Assembly (NCBI RefSeq): GCF_042649685.1
Contig: NZ_JBHRZT010000032.1
Coordinates: 128,426 to 192,425 of the forward strand
Source: Bacillus_BA songklensis
GTDB taxonomy: Bacteria; Bacillota; Bacilli; Bacillales; Bacillaceae_H
Length of the DNA: 64,000 nt
Direction of reading: 5' to 3'
Shown here: positions 26,155 to 34,452 of the stretch, piece after piece
Numbering within the stretch: position 1 is the first letter of the stretch
Layout of the letters: the number at the start of each line of letters is the position of its first letter
Made by a program: the position numbers and the translations under genes
The notes under the pieces: model-generated
What the model saw: only the letters and a program-made list of their open reading frames with translations
Database searches by the model: none
Told to the model about the DNA's origin: nothing

Positions 26155-26283
26155 GGAGAATTCATCGTGGTAGTCGGGCCGTCAGGCTGCGGTAAATCGA
26201 CTACATTAAGAATGATTGCAGGATTTGAAAAGGCCACTGATGGACAGATTATCGCGAACGGTAATGTCGTCAATGACCTGGAG
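26155..26283 (+). pseudogene. Fragment of a sugar ABC transporter ATPase (MsmX/MalK type)
   Basis: 43 codons read RGEFIVVVGPSGCGKSTTLR, MIAGFEKATDGQIIANGN, VVNDLE: the Walker A region of a MsmX/UgpC-type ATPase, without start codon, signature motif or Walker B. Homology stops abruptly after NDLE, within 25 bp of the convergent L,D-transpeptidase stop. It is a relic of a deleted gene. The intact CUT1 transporter at 13.6-17 kb has no ATPase of its own. Confidence 0.8.
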
Positions 26284-26304
26284 TTTTCTTTTACATTTAG
26301 AACC

Positions 26305-26643
26305 TCATTTATGAATATAGACACGTGTTCCAATAGGAACCATTGATGATAATTCTATAACATCATGGTTATACATCCTAATACATCCATGTGACACATT
26401 CTTGCCAATAGAAGCAGGGTTGTTTGTTCCATGTATTCCATAATGAGGTTTGGATAACCCCATCCACAATACCCCGAAAACACGTCCGGGAGGATTACGT
26501 TGTTTATTGATAATGGTATATCTTCCTGTAGGTGTTGGAGTTAACATTTTGCCAACAGCAATGGGATATACTTTTATTAACCTATTACCATCATAAAGTT
26601 TTAATTGATGTTTGGCTGTTGATACGTCGATCCAGCGTGCCAT
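26305..26643 (-). CDS. L,D-transpeptidase (YkuD domain), minimal form
   Basis: A 112-residue stand-alone YkuD domain that forms 3-3 peptidoglycan cross-links or modifies peptidoglycan. The active-site motif runs from His71 in YGIHGTNNPASIG to S84-H85-G86-Cys87-IRM, with Cys87 the nucleophile. TPTGRYTIINKQRNPPG is the usual substrate-pocket strand. The start at 26643 has GGAGATGG upstream; the frame extends further to 26667 without a site. It lacks the LysM domain and signal peptide of B. subtilis YkuD, as do several short spore-associated homologues. Confidence 0.92.
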   Translation of the reverse strand: MARWIDVSTAKHQLKLYDGNRLIKVYPIAVGKMLTPTPTGRYTIINKQRNPPGRVFGVLWMGLSKPHYGIHGTNNPASIGKNVSHGCIRMYNHDVIELSSMVPIGTRVYIHK

Positions 26644-26848
26644 AAGACCATCTCCAGACAAAACCATTTAACATTTGTATTATTGTATGGAGTTTTTTTG
26701 TTTTTGACATAACAATTAAAATACTCGTTTTAAATGGCATGGTTTTAATGGCAAATCAGATTATTTATATTCTCATTTTGGTGTGCAATATTTAATAGAA
26801 TAAAGGTGAACCGGTTCTATTCCGTAACGTAAGGGTGGTGGCTTTCCA

Positions 26849-26920
26849 TGAAAAAATTTGCGTTACTTTCACTTATTTTTCATCAAGGAGGGCACTACCC
26901 CAAGAAACTAAATGGGTAAA
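26849..26920 (+). other. Short ORF resembling a broken signal peptide
   Basis: ATG 26849 after GGTGG starts MKKFALLSLIFHQGGHYPKK and stops at codon 24. The first 11 residues look like a lipoprotein or exported-protein signal that is then cut off. It is probably the 5' stub of a deleted gene. The glycine-rich gene follows 45 bp later. Confidence 0.35.
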
Positions 26921-26964
26921 CACATATTCTTTATTGAATAAAGAATGAAATGAGGATTGGTTTA

Positions 26965-27189
26965 ATGAATTCAGTTGAAAGATTTTTTGGAGGAGACCCT
27001 TTCTTTCGTGGGGCTGGAAGACCATTGTTGGGAAGGCCCTTTCCCAGAGGGCTTTTTCTTGGAGGCGTAGTAGGTGGAGTGGGAGGAGGGGTAATAGGAG
27101 GCCTAGGAGGGATATTGGTAGGTAATAAGTTATGTAACCGATATAGATATCCGTCTTATCCATACTCCCTATACAGAGGCTATTATTAG
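26965..27189 (+). CDS. Small glycine-rich hydrophobic protein
   Basis: 74 residues from the ATG at 26965 (79 from 26950). Residues 1-28 are Arg/Phe/Gly/Pro-rich (FFGGDPFFRGAGRPLLGR), followed by a glycine-zipper membrane-type segment LFLGGVVGGVGGGVIGGLGG and a Tyr-rich tail ending YRGYY. Such small Gly/Tyr proteins are common among Bacillus spore and surface proteins; the exact role is unknown. GAGG lies ten bases before the 26965 ATG. The minus-strand frame over the same bases is a shadow. Confidence 0.6.
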   Translation: MNSVERFFGGDPFFRGAGRPLLGRPFPRGLFLGGVVGGVGGGVIGGLGGILVGNKLCNRYRYPSYPYSLYRGYY

Positions 27190-27242
27190 TCGTTTTTGAG
27201 GCTGATCCATAAGTTCAAAAAATGATGGGTTTTATGTTTTAT

Positions 27243-27304
27243 GCAACATGGACCGTCAATCAAAACCCTTGGTATTACTGGATTTATATAACGGACCATG
27301 TTGC
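27243..27304. repeat. Inverted repeat with 14-bp arms
   Basis: GCAACATGGACCGT (27243-27256) and ACGGACCATGTTGC (27291-27304) pair with one mismatch across a 34-base loop, just before two more hairpins. Confidence 0.65.
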
Positions 27305-27306
27305 GC

Positions 27307-27348
27307 GGGTGACTCAAAAGGGGCGATTTTTCCCCTTTTGGGTCACCC
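27307..27348. terminator. GGGTGAC-family hairpin
   Basis: GGGTGACTCAAAAGGGG pairs with CCCCTTTTGGGTCACCC around an 8-base loop. The same stem occurs at 40181-40224 and 60620-60664. Confidence 0.75.
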
Positions 27349-27370
27349 CCTAGTTTAATTGACATACAAA

Positions 27371-27396
27371 AGACTCCTTGGTGCTCAAGGAGTCTC
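27371..27396. terminator. Hairpin
   Basis: AGACTCCTTG-gtgc-TCAAGGAGTCT is a perfect stem-loop, with A-rich and CTTC flanks. It could end leftward or rightward transcripts; both neighbouring genes are distant. Confidence 0.6.
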
Positions 27397-27446
27397 TTCA
27401 TAGGAAGAATTCTGGATCATACAAGATTTTATACAACGTGGATATA

Positions 27447-27650
27447 TATAAATCCACGTAAAGAATTGGACATGAGCCAAAAACGCCCATGCCAAATTCT
27501 TTACGCATAAGCGGTCGGCAATCTCCCTTGCGGGTTCTTCCCGACCGCTTATACGAAGACCTTTGTGAGCTTATTCAAGATGAGAGAACAGAAAGGCGCG
27601 AATAGAAGAAAGCCCAGTGACGGAGGTTAAAAAATTAAGTTGGATTTATG
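27447..27650. repeat. MITE-like hairpin element, copy 5 (longest, reference copy)
   Basis: It is bounded by inverted ends TATAAATCCA (27447-27456) and TGGATTTATG (27641-27650). Inside are stem 1 (GTAAAGAATTGGACATGAGC with its complement ending CTTTAC), stem 2 (ATAAGCGGTCGG / CCGACCGCTTAT) and a conserved right part with CCTTTGTGAGCTTATTCAAG and ATGAGAGAACAGA. There is no open frame. About 204 bp, non-coding, intergenic. Confidence 0.7.
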
Positions 27651-27692
27651 TACTAAGGTTTTTGTTCAATCTGGATAAGATGGGGCATAAAG

Positions 27693-28760
27693 TTACTTTT
27701 GCCCGTTTAACGCAGATGTACCAACCAAATGATTGTCATGAACTTTTATGGTAAAATCGTCCGTTTGAAAGCCAATAGATGTATTTAAATCTAAAACGTC
27801 AACACTTGCTTTAATGTAACCATTGAAAGGGACAGAAGCAACCTCATTTATCGAATCCTCTAATGGAAATACAATTTCATTCCCCTCATGATCAGATGTA
27901 ATAACTGTCATTTCATAGTAGCCCTCCTCAGAATAAGAATCTTCTTGTTGTTCGTAAAAAGAAAGATTTAACCTGTAGGCAACATCGGTTTTTGGTGTTA
28001 CCGAAAATGAGAGTGTGTCGTCCCGCACCTTTTTAACTATCGGCGTTTTGAGTAAGCGGTCTTTGTCGATTTTTAATCCGCTAACTTTCTCTAAATATTG
28101 ATGAAGTTCTTTATTTTCTAATACATTAGGGATATCTTGATTTTCATGCTCCGTTCTTAAATAAAAAGCTTCGTTGCTATAAACATCTTTTAGATCCACT
28201 TTTTCTGTGGGGCCATACAGCAAAACATAATCATCAGCGATGATTTCTTCTGGAAACCATTTATGGTGATCACCCGAATAATTCCAAAACGCATCCCAGC
28301 GAACCGGTTCATTTCTTAGACCTCTGAGATTTGCCCATTTTGAAAACGGGAAATGATGAGATTTAAAATAATAGTAGGCAAAATGGTGGCCATATTCATG
28401 GGAAAGAGTTTCCCTGAAAGAGGAGGGCTCTGTATAAGAGTCACCGTGATACAAAGTAATCGTATTCGTTAAGGCTTGATAACGACCTCGTATATCATAA
28501 TCAGAATATCCGCCTCTTACTCTGACCTCCTGTAAAAGAGAGATTTCTTGTCCATGTTTATTTTTGATAAGTTCACCATACAACTCTTTTAACTTCTGTT
28601 CATCCCATTCTTTTGTATAGCTCAAAAATAAGATGCCTTCAGGTGATCTATATTTTGCATAATAGTTGGAATCATAAGCAATAGAATCCAAGCTTAATAG
28701 AATTGGTAAAACAATCAATATACAAATAACGACTCGAATTTTTTTCATTTTCCTCATCAT
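27693..28760 (-). CDS. Secreted zinc-metallopeptidase-like protein
   Basis: A 355-residue protein with an N-terminal signal/anchor segment (RVVICILIVLPILLSLDSIA). The zincin motif HEYGHH (HExxH) lies near residue 122, with a downstream EEIIADD that could supply the third zinc ligand and resembles gluzincins. A C-terminal beta-rich region (about 235-355) follows. It probably acts outside the membrane on an unknown substrate. Start 28760 is favoured: GAGGAA sits six bases before it, while GTG 28766 abuts that site. It stands alone. I do not recognise a named family. Confidence 0.75.
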   Translation of the reverse strand: MMRKMKKIRVVICILIVLPILLSLDSIAYDSNYYAKYRSPEGILFLSYTKEWDEQKLKELYGELIKNKHGQEISLLQEVRVRGGYSDYDIRGRYQALTNTITLYHGDSYTEPSSFRETLSHEYGHHFAYYYFKSHHFPFSKWANLRGLRNEPVRWDAFWNYSGDHHKWFPEEIIADDYVLLYGPTEKVDLKDVYSNEAFYLRTEHENQDIPNVLENKELHQYLEKVSGLKIDKDRLLKTPIVKKVRDDTLSFSVTPKTDVAYRLNLSFYEQQEDSYSEEGYYEMTVITSDHEGNEIVFPLEDSINEVASVPFNGYIKASVDVLDLNTSIGFQTDDFTIKVHDNHLVGTSALNGQK

Positions 28761-28969
28761 GCTCACTTCCTCATAGCCATTTTATCATGGACATGGCGAA
28801 AGGTAATTGGTTTCATTTTTCCAGAAATGTTGGTAAAGCAGTGAATAGAGAGAGGAAAAGATACTTCATAGTTTTTATCATTTTCCGAAAGAATACTCCC
28901 GCTTCAAGGAATGTGCAGGGCGTAGCCCAATGAGTAAGTGGGAGTAGTTCAAATAGGCAGGAAAAATAA

Positions 28970-28998
28970 AAAAAGACGCCTAAAAAGGTGTCTTTTTT
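28970..28998 (+). terminator. Short hairpin with T-run
   Basis: AAAAAGACGCCT-aaaa-AGGTGTCTTTTTT. It lies in a gap without a gene (28761-29365), so it may be a leftover of a lost gene or end a leftward transcript. Confidence 0.65.
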
Positions 28999-29098
28999 GC
29001 GTATTGAGGCGATAAACTGCACGCCACATTCGTGCATTTAGCCTCCCGGCATGTCTATCGACTTACACAATTTAGCTCATCGCTCAATAAATATACCA

Positions 29099-29217
29099 TC
29101 AATGATTAATAAACACAAGCTATAATAAATGGAAGATCCATATCCATTTCATTCATGTAAAAGTTTAAGGACTCAATGTGCACTCCCGCAAATTTAGTTG
29201 CGGGAGTGTTCTTTTTT
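29099..29217 (+). ncRNA. Possible small RNA ending in a strong terminator
   Basis: TATAAT at about 29121 with a weak -35 region is followed about 55 bp later by the perfect stem CACTCCCGCAA / TTGCGGGAGTG (29181-29208) and CTTTTTT. No open reading frame lies between, so a short untranslated transcript is possible. The rest of the 605-bp gap shows nothing supported. Confidence 0.3.
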
Positions 29218-29365
29218 AACCATACATTATTCTGTGTATTAGAGATGCGGATTGCCATTAATAGTCAAAGAAAATCAAGCATCGCGGTAACGGTCCATCA
29301 CAGAAAAAATGGATGATGATCGTCATCTGAGGCTTTTGAATCAGCCTCGCTTTTTGTTCGGGGAG

Positions 29366-29563
29366 CTACTCGCCTATAATTTCTTTCACCCTGCCGACCT
29401 GCCCGTCCTGCAGCCTTACCTTGATGCCGTGGGGATGAAAGCTTGATTTTGTTAGAATGTCTTTTACGATTCCGCTTGTCAGTTTTCCCGTTTTTTGGTC
29501 TTGCTTCAAAACGATATTCACATGAAGACCCGAAGAAATATTTGTCCGATATTGTCCGTCCAT
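29366..29563 (-). CDS. ywbE: YwbE family protein
   Basis: A 65-residue protein matching the small conserved YwbE family: RTNISSGLHVNIVLKQDQKTG, then GIVKDILTKSSFHPHGIKVR and DGQVGRVKEI. The pattern suggests a small beta-barrel (KOW/SH3-like) that could bind nucleic acid; the biochemical role is unknown. The start follows the stop of the upstream small gene directly (TAAATG), so the two are co-translated. Confidence 0.9.
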   Translation of the reverse strand: MDGQYRTNISSGLHVNIVLKQDQKTGKLTSGIVKDILTKSSFHPHGIKVRLQDGQVGRVKEIIGE

Positions 29564-29773
29564 TTAAACACCCGTCCGTTTCCGTTGATTATTTCGTTTT
29601 TTCGTTTGCTGGCTTTTCATAGTTTGAGTCGTTTTTACAGGGGAAGCTGCACATCTTCCAGTTGATTGATTCTGCTTTTTGCTTGCGAGTTTTTGCCTGA
29701 TGGCTTCTTCTAAACTCACTTTTTTTCTCTCTGAAGCTTTTGTGCCTTGCTCTTTAATTTTTAAATTAGACAT
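29564..29773 (-). CDS. Small basic hypothetical protein upstream of ywbE
   Basis: 69 residues starting MSNLKIKEQGTKASERKKVS and ending in a basic tail (KKRNNQRKRTGV). Very Lys/Arg/Gln/Thr-rich, with no hydrophobic core after residue 35, so probably disordered and able to bind RNA or DNA. The start at 29773 has GGGAGA; the frame to 29890 lacks a site. Its stop touches the ywbE start, which implies a common role, perhaps at the ribosome. I do not recognise the family. Confidence 0.6.
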   Translation of the reverse strand: MSNLKIKEQGTKASERKKVSLEEAIRQKLASKKQNQSTGRCAASPVKTTQTMKSQQTKKRNNQRKRTGV

Positions 29774-29925
29774 ACAAATAAATCTCCCTTTTAATGATGG
29801 ACATAAATATCCTTTCTGATCATTATTATAATCGAACAACAACCGATAAGAACATTTTTGGAAACCCATCAAATGATGTTCGGGAATCAAGAAAATGAAA
29901 GTACACAGAGAATACGATAAAACCT

Positions 29926-30177
29926 TTATCCCGAATATAAGGAAATCGTGTTCACATTCAATTGTTGGATGACTTCTTCTAACGGCATTCTCTTTAATGA
30001 TGCAATCTTTTTTGTCACCTCTTGTAACAGCAAAGGGGACGTTTTTACGTGTTGAAATAGTCCGGAAAAAGGCCAGGGACCGTCTGTTTCGACCAATAGT
30101 TTGTCCAGCGGAACATGATGAACAAGCGTTTCATCCCGCTCCCGGTAGCAAACAAACATAGAAAATCTCCTTATCAT
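29926..30177 (-). pseudogene. C-terminal fragment of a TatD-family hydrolase
   Basis: Residues such as YRERDETLVHHVPLDKLLVE and TDGPWPFSG, then IASLKRMPLEEV, match only the last third of TatD-family metal-dependent DNases (full length about 255 residues). The metal-binding HxH motif and most catalytic residues are missing, as is a plausible ribosome site. It is a relic of a 5'-deleted gene. Confidence 0.75.
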
Positions 30178-30395
30178 TGTGTTTATTTTATTACCTTCCC
30201 CAAAAAAGTTGTAAACTGTTTCTACTCTTCATTGTTGAAAATCTTGCTTGCACTTGAGTGGTGGCATTTCCGCCGCCTTTACCGATAAAGGAAGAATGAA
30301 CTTATATTAATATAATTTTTACATTTAAATGAAAATCAGTTTACAATTCTTCTTTATAGTTGATGATATCAAAATTAAAGGAGGAAGATTTACAA

Positions 30396-31985
30396 GTGCG
30401 TCAATATAATCCAAAAAAATTCAAAGCATTGTTTGCATTACCCGCCATGGCTGCTGTGGCGTTAACAGCTGCAGTTACTCCCCCGATTATGGCACATCCA
30501 AGTGTTGTACAAGCCTCGGAAACAGCAGAAAAGTCTCTTCCGCTTGGAAATCCTAGCTTAGCAGAATCGAGAGAAGAAACGAAGATTGCGCCAGGTCTTA
30601 CTCATACTCACATAACTCGTGGTTATCAATCAGAGAAAGATGTTTTTATAGTTGACGTTGGTTTTTTTGAGGAAAAGCAAGAAGCCCAGCTGCTCATGAA
30701 GAAATTGGAAGCCGATGGATATGATCCCCGCATGGAAATCATCCACGAGCGTGCATCCGATGATAATGAGAAAGGTCCGCTTGGATATCTTGTGCGTATT
30801 GGGTCATTTAAAGAGGAGAAGGATGCCGCAACTCAAAAAGATGAGCTTAAAGGAAAGGGTTACGATAAATCCCGTGTTGTCTATTCAGGTGGAGATGGTG
30901 GAAAAACGACAGGACCATGGGCTATAAATGTCCTTGAAATTGATCCAACTAAATTTACGGGAAAAATCACTCCTGAACTAGGGACGGAAGCAGTGCCCGG
31001 TAAAGAGAAACTGACAAGTATTGCCGCCCGCACTAAAGCCTTGGCGGCTGTAAATGGAGGATACTTCGTTATGGGACCGAATGACGGTACCGAAGGAGAT
31101 CTTGCCGGTGTTTCAATGATGAACGGCCATTTGATTAGCGAGGCTGTAAATGGAAGAACGAGCCTTATCTTATCTAATCAGAACGCAAAAATTGCTGCCG
31201 TCGAGACTCATCTCCAGGCAATTGTCTCAGATGGAGCAAAACGAGAGATAGACGGATATAACCGCAAGCCTGGTCTTATCCGCGGATGCGGCGGCATTGG
31301 CGATACAACGGATACACCTAAACATGATTTCACTTGTACCGATCCAGGAGAACTAATTGTGTTCACACCAGCTTTTGGTCAGACAACAGAGCCTGGAGAG
31401 GGAGTTGAAGTTGTCCTCAATTCTGCAAAAGAGGTAATGGAAGTGCGCGATCATCGCGGCGGAAAGATTCCGAATGACGGTATGGTCTTATCAGGTAAAG
31501 AAGATGCTGCTGATTGGCTGCTTTCACATGCCAAGCCGGGAACAAAAATGGACATAGATAATCGTATCTTGGCTGATGGAAAACCATTGCCGGTCGACAA
31601 GACGGTAGGCATTGTAAACGGCGGCCCGCGTTTATTGCAGCATGGCAGAGTAAATATTGATGCTGCAAATGAAGGATTTCACTGGAACGATAATCCCGAG
31701 TTTTATTACAGATTTGGCGAGCGCCGCAATCCACGGACACTGGCGGGGGTAACCAATGATGGAAAAATCCTTTTAGTTACGATAGATGGTCACCAGCCGG
31801 GATACAGTGTAGGTGCAAACTTTGAAGAAAGTGCTCGAATCATGCAGGCACTTGGTGCTAAAGACGCGGTAAATCTGGATGGCGGTGGGTCAACAACGAT
31901 GACGATTGGTTCTGAACTTATTAATCGGCCATCCGATTCAACCGGCGAACGTCCGATTGGAGATGCAATTGTTCTTTTACCTTAA
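30396..31985 (+). CDS. Secreted phosphodiester glycosidase-like protein (SPOR + NAGPA domains)
   Basis: 529 residues. Signal peptide at the N-terminus (KALFALPAMAAVALTAAV), then a SPOR domain (about 82-165, two FIVDVGFFEE/LVRIGSFKEE strands) that binds peptidoglycan, then a NAGPA domain (about 175-529). The NAGPA hallmarks AAVNGGYFVMG and AVNLDGGGSTTM are present. Such domains remove GlcNAc phosphodiesters or act on cell-wall polymers. The GTG start at 30396 is chosen because AAAGGAGGAAG lies upstream; the ATG at 30360 is not served by it. Single gene; a terminator follows after 70 bp. Confidence 0.85.
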   Translation: MRQYNPKKFKALFALPAMAAVALTAAVTPPIMAHPSVVQASETAEKSLPLGNPSLAESREETKIAPGLTHTHITRGYQSEKDVFIVDVGFFEEKQEAQLLMKKLEADGYDPRMEIIHERASDDNEKGPLGYLVRIGSFKEEKDAATQKDELKGKGYDKSRVVYSGGDGGKTTGPWAINVLEIDPTKFTGKITPELGTEAVPGKEKLTSIAARTKALAAVNGGYFVMGPNDGTEGDLAGVSMMNGHLISEAVNGRTSLILSNQNAKIAAVETHLQAIVSDGAKREIDGYNRKPGLIRGCGGIGDTTDTPKHDFTCTDPGELIVFTPAFGQTTEPGEGVEVVLNSAKEVMEVRDHRGGKIPNDGMVLSGKEDAADWLLSHAKPGTKMDIDNRILADGKPLPVDKTVGIVNGGPRLLQHGRVNIDAANEGFHWNDNPEFYYRFGERRNPRTLAGVTNDGKILLVTIDGHQPGYSVGANFEESARIMQALGAKDAVNLDGGGSTTMTIGSELINRPSDSTGERPIGDAIVLLP

Positions 31986-32056
31986 GGGACAGTACAGCGG
32001 TGGTTGCTTCCTGCTTTAACAAAGAAAGAAGAAGCACCATATAATGAGCTAAAGCA

Positions 32057-32086
32057 AAGCCCTGGATTAAACGGAATCCAGGGCTT
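32057..32086 (+). terminator. Terminator after the NAGPA gene
   Basis: AAGCCCTGGATT-aaacgg-AATCCAGGGCTT is a perfect 12-bp stem. It is followed by ATTAATG, so the U-run is weak. Confidence 0.75.
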
Positions 32087-32170
32087 ATTAATGTGCCAAT
32101 ATAAATAAGTCCGCGCCTGAACAGTTCCCTGTACCAGGACTTTTAGTTTGCAGGGGATTTTTTCATCAAT

Positions 32171-32992
32171 TTATACGAAGGATGCCGTTTTCAACACAAA
32201 CTTCTCCACCACTTTCGCTACTCCGTCATTCATGTTTGTGTCTGTTACGTAATCAGCCTTTGCTTTAATATCGTCCGGTGCATTGCCCATTGCAACACCA
32301 AGACCGGCAAACTCAATCATGGCAAGGTCGTTGTAGCTGTCGCCCATGGCAATGACTTCCTCGCGTTTAATGCCAAGCGTTTGAGTTAAATAATCGAGGC
32401 TTGTTCCTTTCGTCACACCTACTTCTGTGAATTCCAAGAAGAACGGTTTCGAGCGCATGACGCTTAGCTTGCCCGCTAATTCTTGTTGCAGTTTTTTTTC
32501 CACCTCTGCTAGCTTTTCAGCTTCTTTAAGCATCAACACTTTGACAACGGGTTCAGAAACGGCTTCGATAAAGCTACCCACTTCCATAACCGGCATGCCG
32601 GTAAGATTACTTTCGATAGATGCATACGGTTCAGCTGTTTCTGTCACAATATGATCGTCTGTATACGTAAGAATCCCGACACCTTCCCGACGGCTGATGT
32701 CATATAAGCGATGAGCGGTTTCCGGAGACAAAGTGCTGCTGAAGAGCTCTTCGTTTGTTTGGCAATTGATAATTTTGGCACCGTTAAAAGACAAAATGTA
32801 GCTCCCATATTCTTCTAGACGCAAGTCTTTGGCAATGCTGCGCATTCCATAAGTAGGGCGGCCGGACGCCAATACCACTTTAACCCCTAACTCTTGTGCA
32901 TCCATCAATGCTTGTTTTGTACGCGAAGAAATCGTCAGATCGTCGCGAAGCAATGTATCATCCAAGTCTAGTACAATCATTTTATATGTCAT
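32171..32992 (-). CDS. Cof-type HAD-IIB phosphatase
   Basis: A 273-residue HAD phosphatase with a C2B cap. Motif I VLDLDDTLL (Asp nucleophile at about residues 9-11), motif II ASGRP, and motif III/IV MGDSYNDLAMI with GVAMGNAPDDIKAKADYVT at the C-terminus. The family hydrolyses sugar phosphates, FMN and other small phosphoesters. The MTYKMIVLDLDD start follows GGGAA. The next gene, a second HAD enzyme, is divergent with about 200 bp between. Confidence 0.93.
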   Translation of the reverse strand: MTYKMIVLDLDDTLLRDDLTISSRTKQALMDAQELGVKVVLASGRPTYGMRSIAKDLRLEEYGSYILSFNGAKIINCQTNEELFSSTLSPETAHRLYDISRREGVGILTYTDDHIVTETAEPYASIESNLTGMPVMEVGSFIEAVSEPVVKVLMLKEAEKLAEVEKKLQQELAGKLSVMRSKPFFLEFTEVGVTKGTSLDYLTQTLGIKREEVIAMGDSYNDLAMIEFAGLGVAMGNAPDDIKAKADYVTDTNMNDGVAKVVEKFVLKTASFV

Positions 32993-33200
32993 GGTTACTT
33001 TTCCCTTCTATATGAACTTACAACTTCTTATCCTACTATAAATGAGTAAAAATGGGTACCACTATTGGTTAGAGAAAAGGAAATCTATCAAAGATATGGG
33101 ATGTTCCTATTTACTTATCATCAAATTCCTTGTAATCTGTTGTTTGAATAGTAAAATTTTTAAGATAACAACTAGGAAAAGAAATGAGGGACATGCTACT

Positions 33201-33992
33201 ATGATTAAAGCGATCTTTTTTGACCTTGATGATACGCTGCTCTGGGATCAAAAGAGTGTAAAGGAAGCTTTTGCAGCAACTTGCCGAATAGCAGGACAAA
33301 AATATGACATTGATCCTGAAGTGCTTGAAGAAGCAGTTCGCAGGGAAGCGAGAGAACTATATTCCTCCTATGAAACATATGCTTTTACACAAATGATTGG
33401 CATTAATCCATTCGAAGGATTGTGGGGAAATTTTTTAGACGATGATGACAATTTCCGAAAAATGAAAGAGATTGTTCCTGTATATCGTAAGGAAGCATGG
33501 ACAAGAGGGTTGAAAGCATTAGGAATCGATGATCCTGAATTTGGCTATGAATTAGCGGAGCGCTTCCCTGTCGAGCGCCGCAATAACCCATTTGTATATG
33601 AAGAAACGTTTAAAGTGCTAGACCGCTTAAAAGGGAAGTACCAGCTCTTGCTTTTAACAAACGGATCACCAGATTTGCAAAATACGAAACTAGATATAAC
33701 TCCTGAGCTCGTTCCTTATTTTGATCACATTGTTATTTCCGGGGCATTCGGCAAAGGGAAGCCAGACCCTTCCATTTTCGAGCATGCCTTGACACGGATG
33801 TCGCTCCATAAAGATGAAGCCATCATGGTAGGCGATAACTTAATGACAGATATTCTTGGTGCATCTCGTGTTGGTATGAAATCCGTTTGGATTAATCGCC
33901 ATAACAAGGAACGAAATGAAGTAGTTCCTGATTACGAAATCAAGCATTTGGAGGAGCTTTACCCAATTCTTGACGCCCTTAATAAGAAATAG
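33201..33992 (+). CDS. HAD-superfamily hydrolase (YfnB/YjjG-like)
   Basis: A 263-residue HAD hydrolase of subfamily IA. Motif I FFDLDDTLLWD (residues 6-16), a helical cap, motif II LLTNGSPD, Lys in GAFGKGKPDPS, and motif IV MVGDNLMTDILGA. Related to pyrimidine 5'-nucleotidase YjjG and to YfnB. The start at 33201 (MIKAIFFDLDD) follows GAGGG; an upstream extension to 33042 is not served by a site and is not family-like. Single gene with a terminator about 100 bp later. Confidence 0.9.
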   Translation: MIKAIFFDLDDTLLWDQKSVKEAFAATCRIAGQKYDIDPEVLEEAVRREARELYSSYETYAFTQMIGINPFEGLWGNFLDDDDNFRKMKEIVPVYRKEAWTRGLKALGIDDPEFGYELAERFPVERRNNPFVYEETFKVLDRLKGKYQLLLLTNGSPDLQNTKLDITPELVPYFDHIVISGAFGKGKPDPSIFEHALTRMSLHKDEAIMVGDNLMTDILGASRVGMKSVWINRHNKERNEVVPDYEIKHLEELYPILDALNKK

Positions 33993-34091
33993 GGATGGTT
34001 ATAGATATAAATAGGTCAGCCCGGCTATAATACTGGATATTTTTTCTGAGCAAAGCTATTTTCGTATGAAAGGCATAATCTCTTTGAAACA

Positions 34092-34129
34092 TAAAAAATC
34101 CCTTCTCCAAAGGAGATGGGATTTTTTAT
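34092..34129 (+). terminator. Terminator after HAD gene
   Basis: AAAAAATCCCTTCTCC-aa-AGGAGATGGGATTTTTTAT stem-loop with T-run. Confidence 0.8.
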
Positions 34130-34134
34130 ATATA

Positions 34135-34333
34135 TATTCCACTTAATAACTCGACACATCTTCATTCAATCAAGAGGCATCACAATCGGTGATCCAGACA
34201 ACTTGAATTCGCCCTCAAGGGTTCACCTAAGCGGTTGGCGCCAACCCCTCAAGGGGGGGTGCCAGCCGCTTAGGTCTAGAAAATTTGGCATGGCCGTTCT
34301 TTGGTCAGGTCGAATTTTCTAAATCGATCTATA
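34135..34333. repeat. MITE-like hairpin element, copy 6 (reverse, diverged)
   Basis: Read on the minus strand it gives TAGAAAATTCGACC...GGCCATGCCAAATTTTCTA (stem 1), then CCTAAGCGGCTGGCAC...GGCGCCAACCGCTTAGG (stem 2), the same order as in the 27447 copy. Two stable stems, no open frame of worth. Confidence 0.6.
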
Positions 34334-34398
34334 TACAAGGGAAATGATGGCATCCAATCAAATAGTGTTTTAAAATAGTTGTTTCTTCAAGAGAAAAA

Positions 34399-34432
34399 TA
34401 ACCTGCCATAAGAAAACATACGGCAGGTTATT
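34399..34432 (-). terminator. Terminator after the binding-protein gene
   Basis: TAACCTGCC and GGCAGGTTA form a stem with a 14-base loop just after the leftward gene's stop. Confidence 0.65.
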
Positions 34433-34452
34433 ACAAGATGATAAAGCGGCCT

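Noticed and set aside
26873..27163. 96-codon minus-strand frame over the glycine-rich gene
   Set aside because: Shadow of the plus-strand gene; leucine/proline-rich translation typical of antisense to glycine codons.
30360..30395. ATG start at 30360 for the NAGPA protein
   Set aside because: The AAAGGAGGAAG site lies downstream of it and serves GTG 30396, which gives a proper signal peptide start.
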